Counted from the stretch's first letter, positions 34,101 to 44,074 are shown. The stretch is DNA of 64,000 bases from Lacihabitans sp. CCS-44 (GCF_024343735.1 NZ_RJUE01000063.1:62001-126000); one strand, 5' to 3'. Numbers and translations are program-made. The notes: generated by a model from the letters alone, not told the origin.

Positions 34101-35669
34101 ATGTTCAAAATAATTATGGCCTTGTTGGGGAGTATCATCAAAAGAAGTATTGCTATAACAGCCAATATTAAAAAAATCAGGATTGTTAAACCCGCTAAGC
34201 ATCAACGAAAGGTGCTTTTCAAATTGTTAAAAAAAGCACGGAAGACGGAGTTTGGACGGCTTTATAATTTTGAGAAAATTGCGGGTATTCGAACCCTAAA
34301 AAAAGAACAGGCCATTTATAAAGACTTCAAAGAAATAGTGCCGATTCATGACTATAACAAGATGTACAATGAATGGTGGGTAAAAGCCCGAAACGGCGAG
34401 AAGAACATCACTTGGCCAGGCAAAGTCAAATATTTCGCCTTGAGTTCGGGAACTTCTGAGGCTGCTTCTAAGGCCATTCCAGTGACCAAAGCCATGATAA
34501 AAGCCATTCACAGAGCCAGTATTGCTCAGATTGTTACGCTTGGTCATTTTCGAGATTTGCCCAAAGAAACTTTTGAAAAAGGGTATTTGCTCTTGGGCGG
34601 TAGTACCAGACTCAACCAAATTGATGACCATTTTGAGGGCGATTTAAGTGGAATTACGGTCGGCAAAATACCATTTTGGTTTGAGAAGTTTTTTAAACCC
34701 GGCAAAGCCATCAGCCAAGAAAAAAGTTGGGAGAAAAAATTACAAGAAATAACCCTTAACGCACCGAATTGGGATGTAGCTTTTGTGGCTGGGGTACCGG
34801 CCTGGATTCAAATTCTTTTTGAGCGAATAATTGCCTTCCATAAAGTCGAAAATATACACCAAATATGGCCTAACTTGGTTGCTTTTGGCTGGGGTGGCGT
34901 TTCGATAGATCCTTATAGAGAGGGATTTAATAAATTGCTGAACCTTACAAAACCTTTTTATTATTTAGAGACTTACTTAGCCTCAGAGGGTTTTATAGCC
35001 TATCAATCCCGACCAAATGGCCACTTACAAATGGTGCTAAACAATGGCATTTTTTATGAGTTTGTTCCTTTTACTGAAACCAATTTTGACGAAGAAGGAA
35101 ACCTAAAACCCAAGCCAGAAACCTTGATGATCAACGAAGTAAAAGAACAAACAGAGTATGCTCTTTTGATGAGTACATGTGCGGGAGCTTGGCGATATTT
35201 GATAGGCGACACCATAAAGTTTATAGATAAAAAGACTGCTGAAATCGTAATTACAGGTCGTACAAAACACTTTTTAAGCCTTTGTGGAGAGCATCTTTCT
35301 GTAGAAAACATGAACAAGGCCATTATGGAAGTGGCCGAAGAAATGCAAATCACGATCAAAGAATTTACAGTTATTGGTAAAAAATATCCGCCTTTATTTG
35401 CCCATCAATGGTATGTGGGCAGCGACAATTGCTTAAACGAGAATGAATTGGCTCAAAAACTGGATGAGAAAATCAAGCTTCTAAATGACGACTATGCGAC
35501 AGAAAGAAGTCATGCTTTGAAAAATATTTTTTGTAAAGTACTGCCAACTGCTGTGTTTTTAGACTGGATGAAAAGCCACGGAAAAGAAGGCGGACAGCAT
35601 AAATTCCCACGTGTACTGAAAGGAAAAATGGCCGAAGATTGGGAGAATTTTCTTCAAAAAGTCGTTTGA
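34101..35669 (+). CDS. GH3 auxin-responsive-promoter-family acyl-adenylating protein
   Basis: Member of the GH3/JAR1 branch of the ANL adenylating superfamily, whose plant members conjugate acids to amino acids; bacterial functions are mostly unknown. The ATP-binding loop is FALSSGTSEAASKAIPVT, followed by the family segments VAGVPAWIQILFERI, LVAFGWGGVSIDPYREGF, and YLIGDTIKF with ITGRTKHFLSLCGEHLSVENM, the hinge to the C-terminal lid. No signal peptide. 522 residues from ATG 34101, chosen because the promoter excludes the earlier ATG at 34050. Monocistronic; the next gene is 86 bases on with its own promoter. Confidence 0.88.
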   Translation: MFKIIMALLGSIIKRSIAITANIKKIRIVKPAKHQRKVLFKLLKKARKTEFGRLYNFEKIAGIRTLKKEQAIYKDFKEIVPIHDYNKMYNEWWVKARNGEKNITWPGKVKYFALSSGTSEAASKAIPVTKAMIKAIHRASIAQIVTLGHFRDLPKETFEKGYLLLGGSTRLNQIDDHFEGDLSGITVGKIPFWFEKFFKPGKAISQEKSWEKKLQEITLNAPNWDVAFVAGVPAWIQILFERIIAFHKVENIHQIWPNLVAFGWGGVSIDPYREGFNKLLNLTKPFYYLETYLASEGFIAYQSRPNGHLQMVLNNGIFYEFVPFTETNFDEEGNLKPKPETLMINEVKEQTEYALLMSTCAGAWRYLIGDTIKFIDKKTAEIVITGRTKHFLSLCGEHLSVENMNKAIMEVAEEMQITIKEFTVIGKKYPPLFAHQWYVGSDNCLNENELAQKLDEKIKLLNDDYATERSHALKNIFCKVLPTAVFLDWMKSHGKEGGQHKFPRVLKGKMAEDWENFLQKVV

Positions 35670-35730
35670 TTTTTTTTGTTTAATAATCTGCTTTTTATCA
35701 TTTGTTAATTTTTGCCAAAATTAGGGCTTC

Positions 35731-35738
35731 TACATTTG
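35731..35738 (+). promoter_or_regulatory. -7 box (TACATTTG) of the rhodanese-MBL operon
   Basis: Full consensus match, with a TTG 16 bases upstream at 35712-35714. The same eight bases occur before the P-type ATPase gene at 38189-38196. Leader about 12 bases. Confidence 0.6.
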
Positions 35739-35755
35739 TTTAAAATTTAAACATA

Positions 35756-36859
35756 ATGGAAGCAATCAAAACTATTAATGTCAATACTTTACGTAATTGG
35801 ATTGAAATCGGGCAACCGATTTTAATCCTCGATATACGTCCTATCTCGGAAAGAGCAGAATGGCATATTCCTAACAGTATTCATTTTAACGCTTACGACA
35901 AGTTAAAAAACAATGATTTTGGTGCCTTTAGTAGTTTACACCTTGATAAAAGTGTGCCCGTTGTCACTTACTGTGCAGGTGGCAAAATGAGCTTGGTAGC
36001 GGCTGAAATGCTTAAAACGCAAGGTTATGACACTTATTCATTGGAAGGAGGCTTAAAAGCGTGGAGTTTGGCTTGGAACACTGCAACCATTAATTTCCCA
36101 AATTTTGATGTAATTCAATTTCGGAGAACAGGAAAAGGATGTTTATCATACATGATAATTGCTAATAATGAAGCTATTGTAGTAGATGCTTCTTTGGATA
36201 TAAACGTGTATGAGCAATATCTTAATGCCAATAATGCGGTTTTAAAATGTGTTATAGAAACCCACACACACGCAGACCACCTCTCTAGGTCGAAGGAATT
36301 GGCTGAGAAAAATAGTGCGGCCTTATTTTTACCCGCTAACAATAACCTACGTTTCGAGTATCAACCCATCGAAAATGAAACTGTTTTCAATCTTGGAAAT
36401 ATTACAGTTTCAGCCATTTCAACAGCAGGGCATACTTTGGAAAGTATGAGTTTTAACATTGATAATAAAGTATTACTAACTGGTGATACCTTATTTATAA
36501 ATGGTGTTGGAAGACCCGATTTGAAGGCAGATAGCGAAGGAATGAAAGTAAAAGCAAAACTTTTGTACCAATCACTTCAAAAATTATTGAGCCTTGATGA
36601 CGAAATAATTGTATTACCTGCCCACACAAGTCAGCCTATTGATTTTGATAATCTTTTGATTAATAGTACATTAAGAAAAGTAAAATCAATTCCTCTCTTG
36701 CAATTGAATGAAATAGATTTCATTGAAACTATCATTAGTCGAATTCCCGCTACACGAGCCAATTACCTTGTAATTGTTGAAAAAAATCTTCAAGGCGATT
36801 TTAGCGACATCAACCCAATAGACTTAGAAGCGGGAGCTAACAGATGTGCTATTTCATAA
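35756..36859 (+). CDS. Rhodanese and ETHE1-like metallo-beta-lactamase fusion (persulfide dioxygenase-like)
   Basis: Sulfur-metabolism fusion. Residues 8-110 are a rhodanese domain with the active-site loop YCAGGKMS (Cys73), which carries persulfide sulfur. Residues 115-367 are a metallo-beta-lactamase domain with ETHTHADH (His170, His172, Asp174, His175), AGHT (His226), LTGDTLFINGVGRPDL (Asp244) and PAHTSQ near 291. This is the ETHE1/persulfide-dioxygenase wording. The tail GANRCAIS is common in these proteins. Order rhodanese then MBL is opposite to some PRF fusions. It likely oxidises glutathione-type or other persulfides in the cytoplasm. The MFS gene follows 10 bases later. Confidence 0.85.
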   Translation: MEAIKTINVNTLRNWIEIGQPILILDIRPISERAEWHIPNSIHFNAYDKLKNNDFGAFSSLHLDKSVPVVTYCAGGKMSLVAAEMLKTQGYDTYSLEGGLKAWSLAWNTATINFPNFDVIQFRRTGKGCLSYMIIANNEAIVVDASLDINVYEQYLNANNAVLKCVIETHTHADHLSRSKELAEKNSAALFLPANNNLRFEYQPIENETVFNLGNITVSAISTAGHTLESMSFNIDNKVLLTGDTLFINGVGRPDLKADSEGMKVKAKLLYQSLQKLLSLDDEIIVLPAHTSQPIDFDNLLINSTLRKVKSIPLLQLNEIDFIETIISRIPATRANYLVIVEKNLQGDFSDINPIDLEAGANRCAIS

Positions 36860-36869
36860 AATCATTATC

Positions 36870-38072
36870 ATGGAAAATATAAAGTTTGGATTAAAAGAAA
36901 ATTGGAAACAGTTTTCACTTTTGGTGGTCATCAATGCTTTTGTTGGCGGAATGATAGGTTTGGAACGTACTGTTTTGCCTGCTTTGGCAGAACAAGAGTT
37001 TGGTATTTCTTCCAAAACAGCCATTTTTTCGTTCATTGTGGCTTTTGGCATAACCAAGGCCATTTGTAACTATTTTACAGGTAAATGGGCCAATGTCTTA
37101 GGCCGAAAAAATCTCTTGGTCATCGGCTGGATTTTTGGTTTGCCTATTCCTTTTATACTGATTTTTGCCAATTCATGGAACTGGATTATCTTCGCCAACA
37201 TATTGTTGGGTATCAATCAAGGCCTCACTTGGAGCATGGCTGTAGTAATGAAAATAGACCTGGTAGGCAGCAAAAAACGAGGACTCGCCGTGGGAATCAA
37301 CGAGTTTGCTGGTTATGTTTCGGTCGGAATTGTTGCTTTTTTGACTGGCTATATCGCTAGCCATTATGGCCTCAGACCTTATCCATTTTACCTTGGAATC
37401 ATTTTTTCAGTATTAGGCCTGTTTTTAAGTTTGGTATTTGTAAAAGACACCAAGCAATATGTTAGAAATGAGGCAATTGAAAGTAAAATTGCTTTACTTT
37501 CCAATATTTTTATCGACACCACTTTTAGGCATAAATCGCTCAGCGGTATTACACAAGCTGGGCTTGTGAATAATCTCAACGATGGCATGATTTGGGGTTT
37601 GTTACCCTTAATTTTACTCAAATTGGCGTTTTCTTCCTCGCAAGTGGGCGTTTTGGCAGCCATTTATCCAACGGTTTGGGGTCTAAGCCAACTTTTTACT
37701 GGAAAACTCTCTGACATTTATTCTAAAAAATGGCTACTTTTTATCGGGATGTCCGTTCAAGCCTTGTCTATTTTAGCTTTGCTATTTGCAGATTTATTTT
37801 GGCATTTTGCGGCTATTGGCACATTGCTGGGGGTGGGTACAGCTTTGGTTTATCCTACTTTTATCAATGCCATTTCAGTGTTTACGCATCCTTCACAACG
37901 GGCCGAGAGTTTGGGTACATTTAGGTTTTGGAGAGATTTAGGATATGCGATTGGAGCTATAACAACGGGTTTGTTGGCAGATAGTTTTGGAATTAATTTT
38001 AGCATAGCCTTTATAGGGATTCTTACAGCTTTGTCGGCTATGGTGGTGGTTTTTAGGGTAAAGGATGTTTGA
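36870..38072 (+). CDS. MFS transporter
   Basis: Major facilitator with about 12 hydrophobic segments in 400 residues. The loop 2-3 signature appears as TGKWANVLGRKNLLVIGW and the matching second-half motif as TGKLSDIYSKKWLLFIG. Residues NQGLTWSMAVVMKIDLVG and SKKRGLAVGINEFAGY resemble efflux carriers. I start at ATG 36870 (MENIKFGLKENW); an earlier ATG at 36846 overlaps the fusion gene. It sits in the operon of the persulfide dioxygenase-like gene, so export of a sulfur compound or toxic anion is a possible role. Substrate unknown. Confidence 0.85.
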   Translation: MENIKFGLKENWKQFSLLVVINAFVGGMIGLERTVLPALAEQEFGISSKTAIFSFIVAFGITKAICNYFTGKWANVLGRKNLLVIGWIFGLPIPFILIFANSWNWIIFANILLGINQGLTWSMAVVMKIDLVGSKKRGLAVGINEFAGYVSVGIVAFLTGYIASHYGLRPYPFYLGIIFSVLGLFLSLVFVKDTKQYVRNEAIESKIALLSNIFIDTTFRHKSLSGITQAGLVNNLNDGMIWGLLPLILLKLAFSSSQVGVLAAIYPTVWGLSQLFTGKLSDIYSKKWLLFIGMSVQALSILALLFADLFWHFAAIGTLLGVGTALVYPTFINAISVFTHPSQRAESLGTFRFWRDLGYAIGAITTGLLADSFGINFSIAFIGILTALSAMVVVFRVKDV

Positions 38073-38188
38073 TTGGTGGTTTAGAAAGTTTAAATTTAAA
38101 CCATAAGGAGTTTTGAATTATTCTTATTTTTGAAAGGCAATTTAATTTAAATTTCCTTTTTGAAAACCTGTTGCACTGCTTATCCACC

Positions 38189-38196
38189 TACATTTG
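38189..38196 (+). promoter_or_regulatory. -7 box (TACATTTG) of the P-type ATPase gene
   Basis: Full consensus match, TTG at 38171-38173 before it. Start near 38203, which excludes the ATG at 38160 and supports ATG 38220. Confidence 0.55.
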
Positions 38197-38219
38197 TTCA
38201 TATAAAAACTTTCTGGCAC

Positions 38220-40250
38220 ATGGATTCGAATCATATACACACTTACGACGACCAAGGCAAGATGACCTGCTGTTCGGAAGAAGAAAAAATTAATAATTTG
38301 GCCAACACTTCTCCGACAAAAATTGGTGGCTGCTGTGCGGCGGACGAACATAATCATGAGCAAGAACATAATCATGTAGGAGCAAGCATGGGTGTTTCCA
38401 AAATGTTTATGCCAGCCATTATCAGTTTAATATTGTTGCTAGTGGCCATTGCCTGTGACTACTATTTCTCTCAATCTTGGTTTACAGGTTGGCTAAGAAT
38501 CCTTTGGTATGCAGCTGCTTATTTGCCTGTTGGTTTTCCTGTGCTGAAAGAGGCTCTCCAAAGTATTCTAAAAGGCGAAATCTTCTCAGAATTTTTGTTG
38601 ATGTCTATAGCTACCGTTGGGGCTTTTGCCATCGGTGAATATCCCGAAGGTGTGGCAGTGATGTTATTTTATTCGGTAGGGGAGGTTTTTCAAGGATTGG
38701 CCGTAAAAAGAGCCAAGGCAAATATTAAAAGTTTGCTCGATCAAAGACCAGATGAGGTTACGGTTTTGCAAAACAATGAAGCCAAAAGCATAAAAGCCGC
38801 CAAAGCAAATATTGGTGATATAATTCAACTAAAAGCGGGTGAAAAACTGGGTTTGGATGGCGAACTATTATCCGAAACGGCCTCATTTAATACAGCGGCT
38901 CTCACAGGCGAAAGTATGCCCGATACCAAATCCAAAGGCGAAACGGTGTTGGCTGGAATGATAAATCTCAATACCGTTTCTCAAGTAAAAGTTACGACTA
39001 ATTATAAAGATAGCAAATTGAGCAAAATCTTGGAAATGGTGCAAAATGCCACAGCTCAAAAAGCCCCCACTGAGTTGTTTATCAGGAAGTTTGCAAAAAT
39101 TTACACACCAATTGTCGTGCTTTTAGCGATTCTCATAACTGGATTGCCTTACTTCTTTGTAGAAAATTATGAGTTCGGTCAGTGGTTATACAGAGCATTA
39201 GTTTTCTTGGTTATTTCTTGTCCTTGTGCCTTGGTTATCAGTATTCCTCTGGGCTATTTTGGTGGAATTGGTGCAGCTTCTAAAAACGGAATTCTGTTTA
39301 AAGGAAGTAATTTTTTAGACCGAATAGCCAATATCCAAAATGTTGTAATGGACAAAACAGGAACCATGACGGAAGGTGTTTTTCAGGTTCAAGAAGTTGT
39401 TTTCATTTCTAATTTTGACAAAAATAAAATTTTACAAATGGTCAATGCTTTGGAAAGTCAAAGTACACATCCTGTGGCCACTGCCATTCATGATTTTGTG
39501 GGTAAAATAGATTCAAACATTGAACTTAAACAGGTTGAAGAAATAGCTGGGTATGGGTTAAAAGCCAAAGTTAATGGAAAAGAATTATTGGTTGGGAATT
39601 TCAAATCGATGGATAAGTTTGGTATTGGTTATGACTTTGACCCGAATACCATAGTGTATACTTTGATAGCCATAGCGTATGACAAAAAGTTTGCTGGCTA
39701 CCTCACCATAGCTGATATTATTAAAGAAGACGCACAATTGGCTGTCAATAAACTCAAAAAATTGGGTGTAAATACCACCATGCTGAGTGGAGATAAAAGT
39801 TCTGTGGTAAAATTTGTTGCGGATAAATTGGGAATAATAAATTCGTTTGGCGATTTGTTGCCTGAAGACAAAGTGAACAAAGTAAAAGAACTCAAAGCCT
39901 TAAACCAAACGGTAGCTTTTGTGGGTGATGGCGTAAATGATGCACCAGTGGTGGCTCTAAGCGATGTGGGTATTGCCATGGGAGGCTTGGGAAGCGATGC
40001 CACCATTGAAACAGCCGATGTAGTAATTCAAGACGACATGCCATCAAAAATACCGATGGCTATCAACATTGGTAAACAAACCAAGCGAATTGTTTGGCAA
40101 AATATCACAATGGCATTTGTAGTTAAAGGTGCTGTTTTGGCACTTGGAGCGGGCGGTTTAGCCACCATGTGGGAGGCGGTTTTTGCCGATGTAGGGGTGG
40201 CATTATTGGCTATTTTGAATGCTGTCAGGATTCAAAATATGAAGTTTTAA
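38220..40250 (+). CDS. P1B-type heavy-metal ATPase, Zn/Cd/Pb class
   Basis: Heavy-metal efflux pump of the inner membrane. The short N-terminus has Cys pairs and a His-rich stretch (MTCCSEEEK, GGCCAADEHNHEQEHNH) instead of an HMA domain. Core motifs: TGES, SCPCALVIS in the metal-site helix, DKTGTMTEG with the phosphorylated Asp, the HP motif STHPVATAIHDF, and GDGVNDAPVVALSDVGIAMG. The penultimate helix pair has a Lys (VVKGAVLALG) and the AD-x-G motif (WEAVFADVGVALLAI), which mark the P1B-2 class for Zn2+, Cd2+ or Pb2+ rather than Cu+. 676 residues from ATG 38220. Confidence 0.9.
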   Translation: MDSNHIHTYDDQGKMTCCSEEEKINNLANTSPTKIGGCCAADEHNHEQEHNHVGASMGVSKMFMPAIISLILLLVAIACDYYFSQSWFTGWLRILWYAAAYLPVGFPVLKEALQSILKGEIFSEFLLMSIATVGAFAIGEYPEGVAVMLFYSVGEVFQGLAVKRAKANIKSLLDQRPDEVTVLQNNEAKSIKAAKANIGDIIQLKAGEKLGLDGELLSETASFNTAALTGESMPDTKSKGETVLAGMINLNTVSQVKVTTNYKDSKLSKILEMVQNATAQKAPTELFIRKFAKIYTPIVVLLAILITGLPYFFVENYEFGQWLYRALVFLVISCPCALVISIPLGYFGGIGAASKNGILFKGSNFLDRIANIQNVVMDKTGTMTEGVFQVQEVVFISNFDKNKILQMVNALESQSTHPVATAIHDFVGKIDSNIELKQVEEIAGYGLKAKVNGKELLVGNFKSMDKFGIGYDFDPNTIVYTLIAIAYDKKFAGYLTIADIIKEDAQLAVNKLKKLGVNTTMLSGDKSSVVKFVADKLGIINSFGDLLPEDKVNKVKELKALNQTVAFVGDGVNDAPVVALSDVGIAMGGLGSDATIETADVVIQDDMPSKIPMAINIGKQTKRIVWQNITMAFVVKGAVLALGAGGLATMWEAVFADVGVALLAILNAVRIQNMKF

Positions 40251-40489
40251 ATCGGCAGAAATTTGGACAAATTTTAAGTTTACTTACTTGATTCCGTTTC
40301 TAAAAAGTCTGTACTTTGTTTGGTTTTGTCTCAAAATGAGCATTTTGTGTTTTTATTAAGTCTAATTTGTGTATAATTAAAAATCATTTTAGAAATAATT
40401 AAAAAATAGAATTAGGTGAGATTTTGCAAATAAATGTGGATCAACAAAAATATCTGTTCGGCTTTTTCTAAATTATTGGAAACATTTTT

Positions 40490-40497
40490 TATTTTTG
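40490..40497 (+). promoter_or_regulatory. -7 box (TATTTTTG) at the head of the copper-resistance cluster
   Basis: Full consensus match 19 bases before ATG 40516, excluding the earlier frame start at 40495. No TTG at the normal distance. The rest of the gap from 40251 shows nothing I recognise. Confidence 0.5.
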
Positions 40498-40515
40498 CTC
40501 GTTGTTCTTATTCAA

Positions 40516-40887
40516 ATGACTAAATTTTTCAAAATACTGTTCGCACTTATAATTCTAGGGACTTCGTTTAGTTCATTAGACGCTGTGGCTTGCGGTAAAA
40601 TGAAAGATACTTCTGAAAAAAAGTCTTGTTGTAAATCTGGAAAGAAGGACTGTTGTAAAACAAAAAAAGTAGCTGAAAATCAAAAAAAGCATGATGATTG
40701 TGGTGGAAATTGTAACCATCCATCTTGTAAATGTGGAGCCTTATTTTCCCTGTCTGTTTTACCAGCAACCTTAGAAATCAAATACGATTTTCAATTTTTA
40801 TACAAAGAAATTTCGATTTCTTTCCTTCACGTTTCAGATACAACCGCTGGTTTTTACAGCAATTGGCAACCTCCAAAAATAAGCTGA
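40516..40887 (+). CDS. Cys- and Lys-rich exported metal-binding protein
   Basis: 123 residues with a signal peptide (MTKFFKILFALIILGTSFSS) and a mature N-half with nine cysteines in CC and CxxxC patterns: SCCKSGKKDCCK, then DDCGGNCNHPSCKCG. The C-half ends FYSNWQPPKIS, a tail seen in small proteins of Bacteroidota copper loci. No named family. It heads the copper cluster and probably buffers Cu+ or another soft metal in the periplasm; the metal is inferred. Confidence 0.7.
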   Translation: MTKFFKILFALIILGTSFSSLDAVACGKMKDTSEKKSCCKSGKKDCCKTKKVAENQKKHDDCGGNCNHPSCKCGALFSLSVLPATLEIKYDFQFLYKEISISFLHVSDTTAGFYSNWQPPKIS

Positions 40888-40964
40888 TTATTTCTTCTCA
40901 TGGGATAATTACGTCTTTTTGAGACTGTTAACCCCTTTTTTTTACATTATTTTAATTTTTTCAA

Positions 40965-41828
40965 ATGAAATCGATACCAAAAATATTGATAACAATCTTC
41001 ATATTGTTGTCAGTTGTAGCATGTAAAGCTCAAATAAAAAATGCCTCTTCAGAAACTGTGAAAATTTATGGAAATTGCGAAATGTGTGAGGCAACCATTG
41101 AAAAAGCGGGCAACGTAAAAAAAATCGCAGAGGTAGATTGGAACGAAGAAACCAAAATGGCTACACTTACTTTTGATTCAAAAAAGACCAATCGAGATGA
41201 AATTTTAAAACGGATTGCATTGGCTGGCTATGACAGCGACAGCTATCTCGCTCCGCTTGATACTTATTCCCAGCTACCTTCTTGTTGTCAATATGAAAGG
41301 AAAGCAAAATTGACGGAAAACAAAGAATCTGTTGTAGCCACAGTTTCTAAAACTGACATGCATGACCATGCGGACATGCCGGCACAGAAACAGGAAATAC
41401 AAACTTTGAAAGCAGTTTTTGATAATTATTTTGCTTTAAAAGATGCTTTAGTAAAAACAGATGGGGAGCTAGCATCAAGCAAAGCTGGCGTACTATCATC
41501 AGCAATTTCTGCTGTAAAAATGGAAAAACTTACGGCTGAAGAACATACTGTTTGGATGAAAGTGGTGAAGGATTTAGGCCTTGATGCTGGGCGTATTGCA
41601 GAGACAAAAGATCCCACTCACCAAAGAGAGCATTTTATTGCTCTTTCAAAAAGCATGTATCAGCTGACAAAAGTATCAAAGCAAGCATCGCCTGTTTATT
41701 ATCAATTCTGCCCCATGGCCAACGACGGAAAAGGAGCCAATTGGCTTAGCAAAGAAAACTCCGTAAAGAACCCATATTATGGTTCTATGATGTTAACCTG
41801 CGGTAGTACAATAGAAACTATAAAATGA
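40965..41828 (+). CDS. Lipoprotein with HMA domain fused to DUF3347
   Basis: Periplasmic copper-handling protein. Lipobox VVAC, lipidated Cys20. An HMA ferredoxin-like domain covers about 30-98 with the metal loop GNCEMCE (Cys38, Cys41), which differs from the usual MxCxxC. A His/Met linker follows (MHDHADMPAQ). Residues 145-287 are a DUF3347 domain, with YFALKDALVKTD and the signature YYQFCPMANDGKGANWLS and NPYYGSMMLTCG, known from CusB-type efflux adaptors. It probably passes Cu+ to other members of this cluster. Its last four bases overlap the multicopper oxidase start, so translation is coupled. Confidence 0.85.
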   Translation: MKSIPKILITIFILLSVVACKAQIKNASSETVKIYGNCEMCEATIEKAGNVKKIAEVDWNEETKMATLTFDSKKTNRDEILKRIALAGYDSDSYLAPLDTYSQLPSCCQYERKAKLTENKESVVATVSKTDMHDHADMPAQKQEIQTLKAVFDNYFALKDALVKTDGELASSKAGVLSSAISAVKMEKLTAEEHTVWMKVVKDLGLDAGRIAETKDPTHQREHFIALSKSMYQLTKVSKQASPVYYQFCPMANDGKGANWLSKENSVKNPYYGSMMLTCGSTIETIK

Positions 41829-43276
41829 AAAGAAAAGATTTTTTAATGACCTTAGGATTTGGTTCAGCGAGTTTGCTCACATCTTCAGGTATTTTGTCCT
41901 CGTGTATGAGCGGCATGAACCATGGTGATGCCGTTGTTCCTCAAGTAAATGCCGGATTGTTTATTAATCCTTTAAAAATCCCCAAAACGGTTTCTGGAAA
42001 TACATCTTTAGTAGCTCAAAATACTTCAGAGGCTCTTTTGTCGGCATCAAAAGTAAATGTGCTGGGTTATGGAGAGGGCATTTTAGGACCCACCATCAGG
42101 GTAAAAAAAGGAGAAAATGTGAATATCAATTTGCTCAATAAGTTATCAGACCATTCGAATATCCATTGGCATGGCCTAAAAATCCCTGCCGAGATGGACG
42201 GGCATCCCGACCAAATGGTGATGACAAATGAGACATTCAATTATAAGTTTTCCGTCAACCAACAGGCAGGATTAAATTGGTATCATCCACACTTACACGA
42301 ATCTACTGGAGAGCAAGTTACGCAAGGCTTGGCGGGGCTTTTCGTTGTGGAGTCTGATGAAGAAAAATCATTGGCATTGCCTAGTGGCGAATTTGAAGTG
42401 CCTTTAATAATTCAAGACAAAAGAATAGCAAGCGATGGTACAATAAAATATAGCCCGACCATGATGGAAATTATGTCGGGTTATTTGGGAGAAAATATAC
42501 TGGTCAATGGCACACATAAACCATTTTTAGATGTTTCCACCCGTTTTTATAGGTTCAGAATTCTAAATGGTTCTTCTGCAAGAATTTATAATTTAAGTCT
42601 CAGTAATTCGGCTGAATTTTATGTGATTGGTTCGGATGGCGGAATTTTGCCTCAGCCAGAAAAAGTAAAAAATGTCATTTTGGGTTCGGGCGAAAGGTTA
42701 GATATTCTGGTAGACTTTTCGACAATGAAGGTTGGAGAGGTGGTTTTCCTAAAAAGCGAGACATTTTTTACAATGGGAAACGCCCAAGGCAATCAACCTT
42801 TTGACATCTTGGCTTTTAATATTAAACGGCAAGAAAACAATACGTTCAAGCTGCCGAGTACTTTAATTCCAGTTCCGAAACTTCCTTCGACTAGCAATAA
42901 AAGGGTTTTTACGCTGAAAATGGATATGATGAGCAACGAGGGTATGCACAAAATCAATGGAAACGTTTTCAAATCAGGAAGGATAGATGAAACGGTTACT
43001 CTTGGTTCTACTGAGCTTTGGGAGTTTGATAATTCTACCGGTGATGAAGCCCATCCTATGCATGTTCATGGAGTTATGTTCCAAATTGTATCGCGATCTG
43101 GTGGAAGAAAGGCTATTCTACCGCATGAAAAAGGATGGAAAGACACGGTTCTGGTAGCTCCGGGTGAGAAAGTACAAGTTGCAATGACATTTGAAATCAA
43201 AGGAAAATTTGTACTCCACTGTCATAATCTGGAGCATGAAGACGATGGAATGATGTTAAATTTTGAAGTAAAATAG
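41825..43276 (+). CDS. Multicopper oxidase (CueO/laccase-like), exported
   Basis: Three-cupredoxin copper oxidase that oxidises Cu+ to less toxic Cu2+ or acts on phenols. All copper motifs are present: HWHG (His114, His116), WYHPHLHE (His154, His156), HPMHVHG near 410, and HCHNLEHEDDGMM near 466-478 with the type 1 Cys and axial Met. The N-terminus (MKRKDFLMTLGFGSASLL) is Tat-like, with one Arg replaced by Lys, and also offers a lipobox (LSSC). 483 residues. The Met of the HEDDGMM motif is that of CueO-like enzymes. Start overlaps the previous gene by four bases. Confidence 0.9.
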   Translation: MKRKDFLMTLGFGSASLLTSSGILSSCMSGMNHGDAVVPQVNAGLFINPLKIPKTVSGNTSLVAQNTSEALLSASKVNVLGYGEGILGPTIRVKKGENVNINLLNKLSDHSNIHWHGLKIPAEMDGHPDQMVMTNETFNYKFSVNQQAGLNWYHPHLHESTGEQVTQGLAGLFVVESDEEKSLALPSGEFEVPLIIQDKRIASDGTIKYSPTMMEIMSGYLGENILVNGTHKPFLDVSTRFYRFRILNGSSARIYNLSLSNSAEFYVIGSDGGILPQPEKVKNVILGSGERLDILVDFSTMKVGEVVFLKSETFFTMGNAQGNQPFDILAFNIKRQENNTFKLPSTLIPVPKLPSTSNKRVFTLKMDMMSNEGMHKINGNVFKSGRIDETVTLGSTELWEFDNSTGDEAHPMHVHGVMFQIVSRSGGRKAILPHEKGWKDTVLVAPGEKVQVAMTFEIKGKFVLHCHNLEHEDDGMMLNFEVK

Positions 43277-43324
43277 CATTTCATCTGTTTTTAATTATCC
43301 AGCAAAATAAAATAAACCAATATA

Positions 43325-44056
43325 ATGAAGAAAGGCGAGTTTCAAAGGAAAATCAGGAAAGTACACCGTTTTTTAGGAGTTGCTTTAGGTATTCAGTTTC
43401 TGTTCTGGACGATGGGCGGTTTGTATTTCAGTTGGTCTGACATGGACGAAATTCATGGCGATCATCAAAAAGCTCATATTCATCCCTTGGGAGCTGACCT
43501 CGATTTAGCAAGTCCTCAGGCTATTATTGAAAAAATAAAAGTCAAAGACAGCATAAATTTTGTTTTTGACTTGAAATTGATTCAGATTTTTGGTGAGCCG
43601 CTTTACCAAATTACTTACTCCAAACTACATGATAGAGACAAGAAAATTCAGCTTGCAAATGCACAAACAGGAGAATTGCGGAATGCTTTAACTGAAAACG
43701 AGGCTGTAAATATTGCTAAAAATAGTTTTTCTAAAGAGGCTGAAATAAGCAAAGTTGAATATTTAACGACGACAAATGGCCACCATGAATATCGCGAGCA
43801 GCCCTTACCGGCTTATGCCGTTACTTTTGGACATTCTTCTGGTACCACTGTGTATGTGGCTGCTGAGTTAGGAACTGTCCAAAAATTCAGAAACAACAAA
43901 TGGAGAGTTTTTGATTTTTTATGGATGATGCACACCATGGACTACCAAAGCAGAGACAATATCTCTAATTGGTTATTGAGAGCGTTTTCTGTGTTCGGTC
44001 TATTTTCGATACTCTCTGGATTTATTCTGTTTTTTGTAAGTCGTAAAAGAAAATAA
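43325..44056 (+). CDS. PepSY-domain membrane protein
   Basis: A 243-residue protein with an N-terminal membrane helix (about 14-33, VHRFLGVALGIQFLFWTMGG), an extracytoplasmic region with two PepSY-like repeats (ALTENEAVNIAKNSFSKEA and AYAVTFGHSSGTTVYV), and a C-terminal helix near 220-238. HRFLG and the DFLWMMHTMDY segment are typical of PepSY-associated membrane proteins, related to ferric or cupric reductase systems. It may serve as a redox partner or anchor for the copper enzymes; that is inference from context. Confidence 0.8.
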   Translation: MKKGEFQRKIRKVHRFLGVALGIQFLFWTMGGLYFSWSDMDEIHGDHQKAHIHPLGADLDLASPQAIIEKIKVKDSINFVFDLKLIQIFGEPLYQITYSKLHDRDKKIQLANAQTGELRNALTENEAVNIAKNSFSKEAEISKVEYLTTTNGHHEYREQPLPAYAVTFGHSSGTTVYVAAELGTVQKFRNNKWRVFDFLWMMHTMDYQSRDNISNWLLRAFSVFGLFSILSGFILFFVSRKRK

Positions 44057-44074
44057 TATTTAAATACTAAAAAA

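Noticed and set aside
38160-38219. Upstream start of the P-type ATPase
   Set aside because: The -7 box at 38189-38196 lies inside it, so this part is not transcribed from that promoter.
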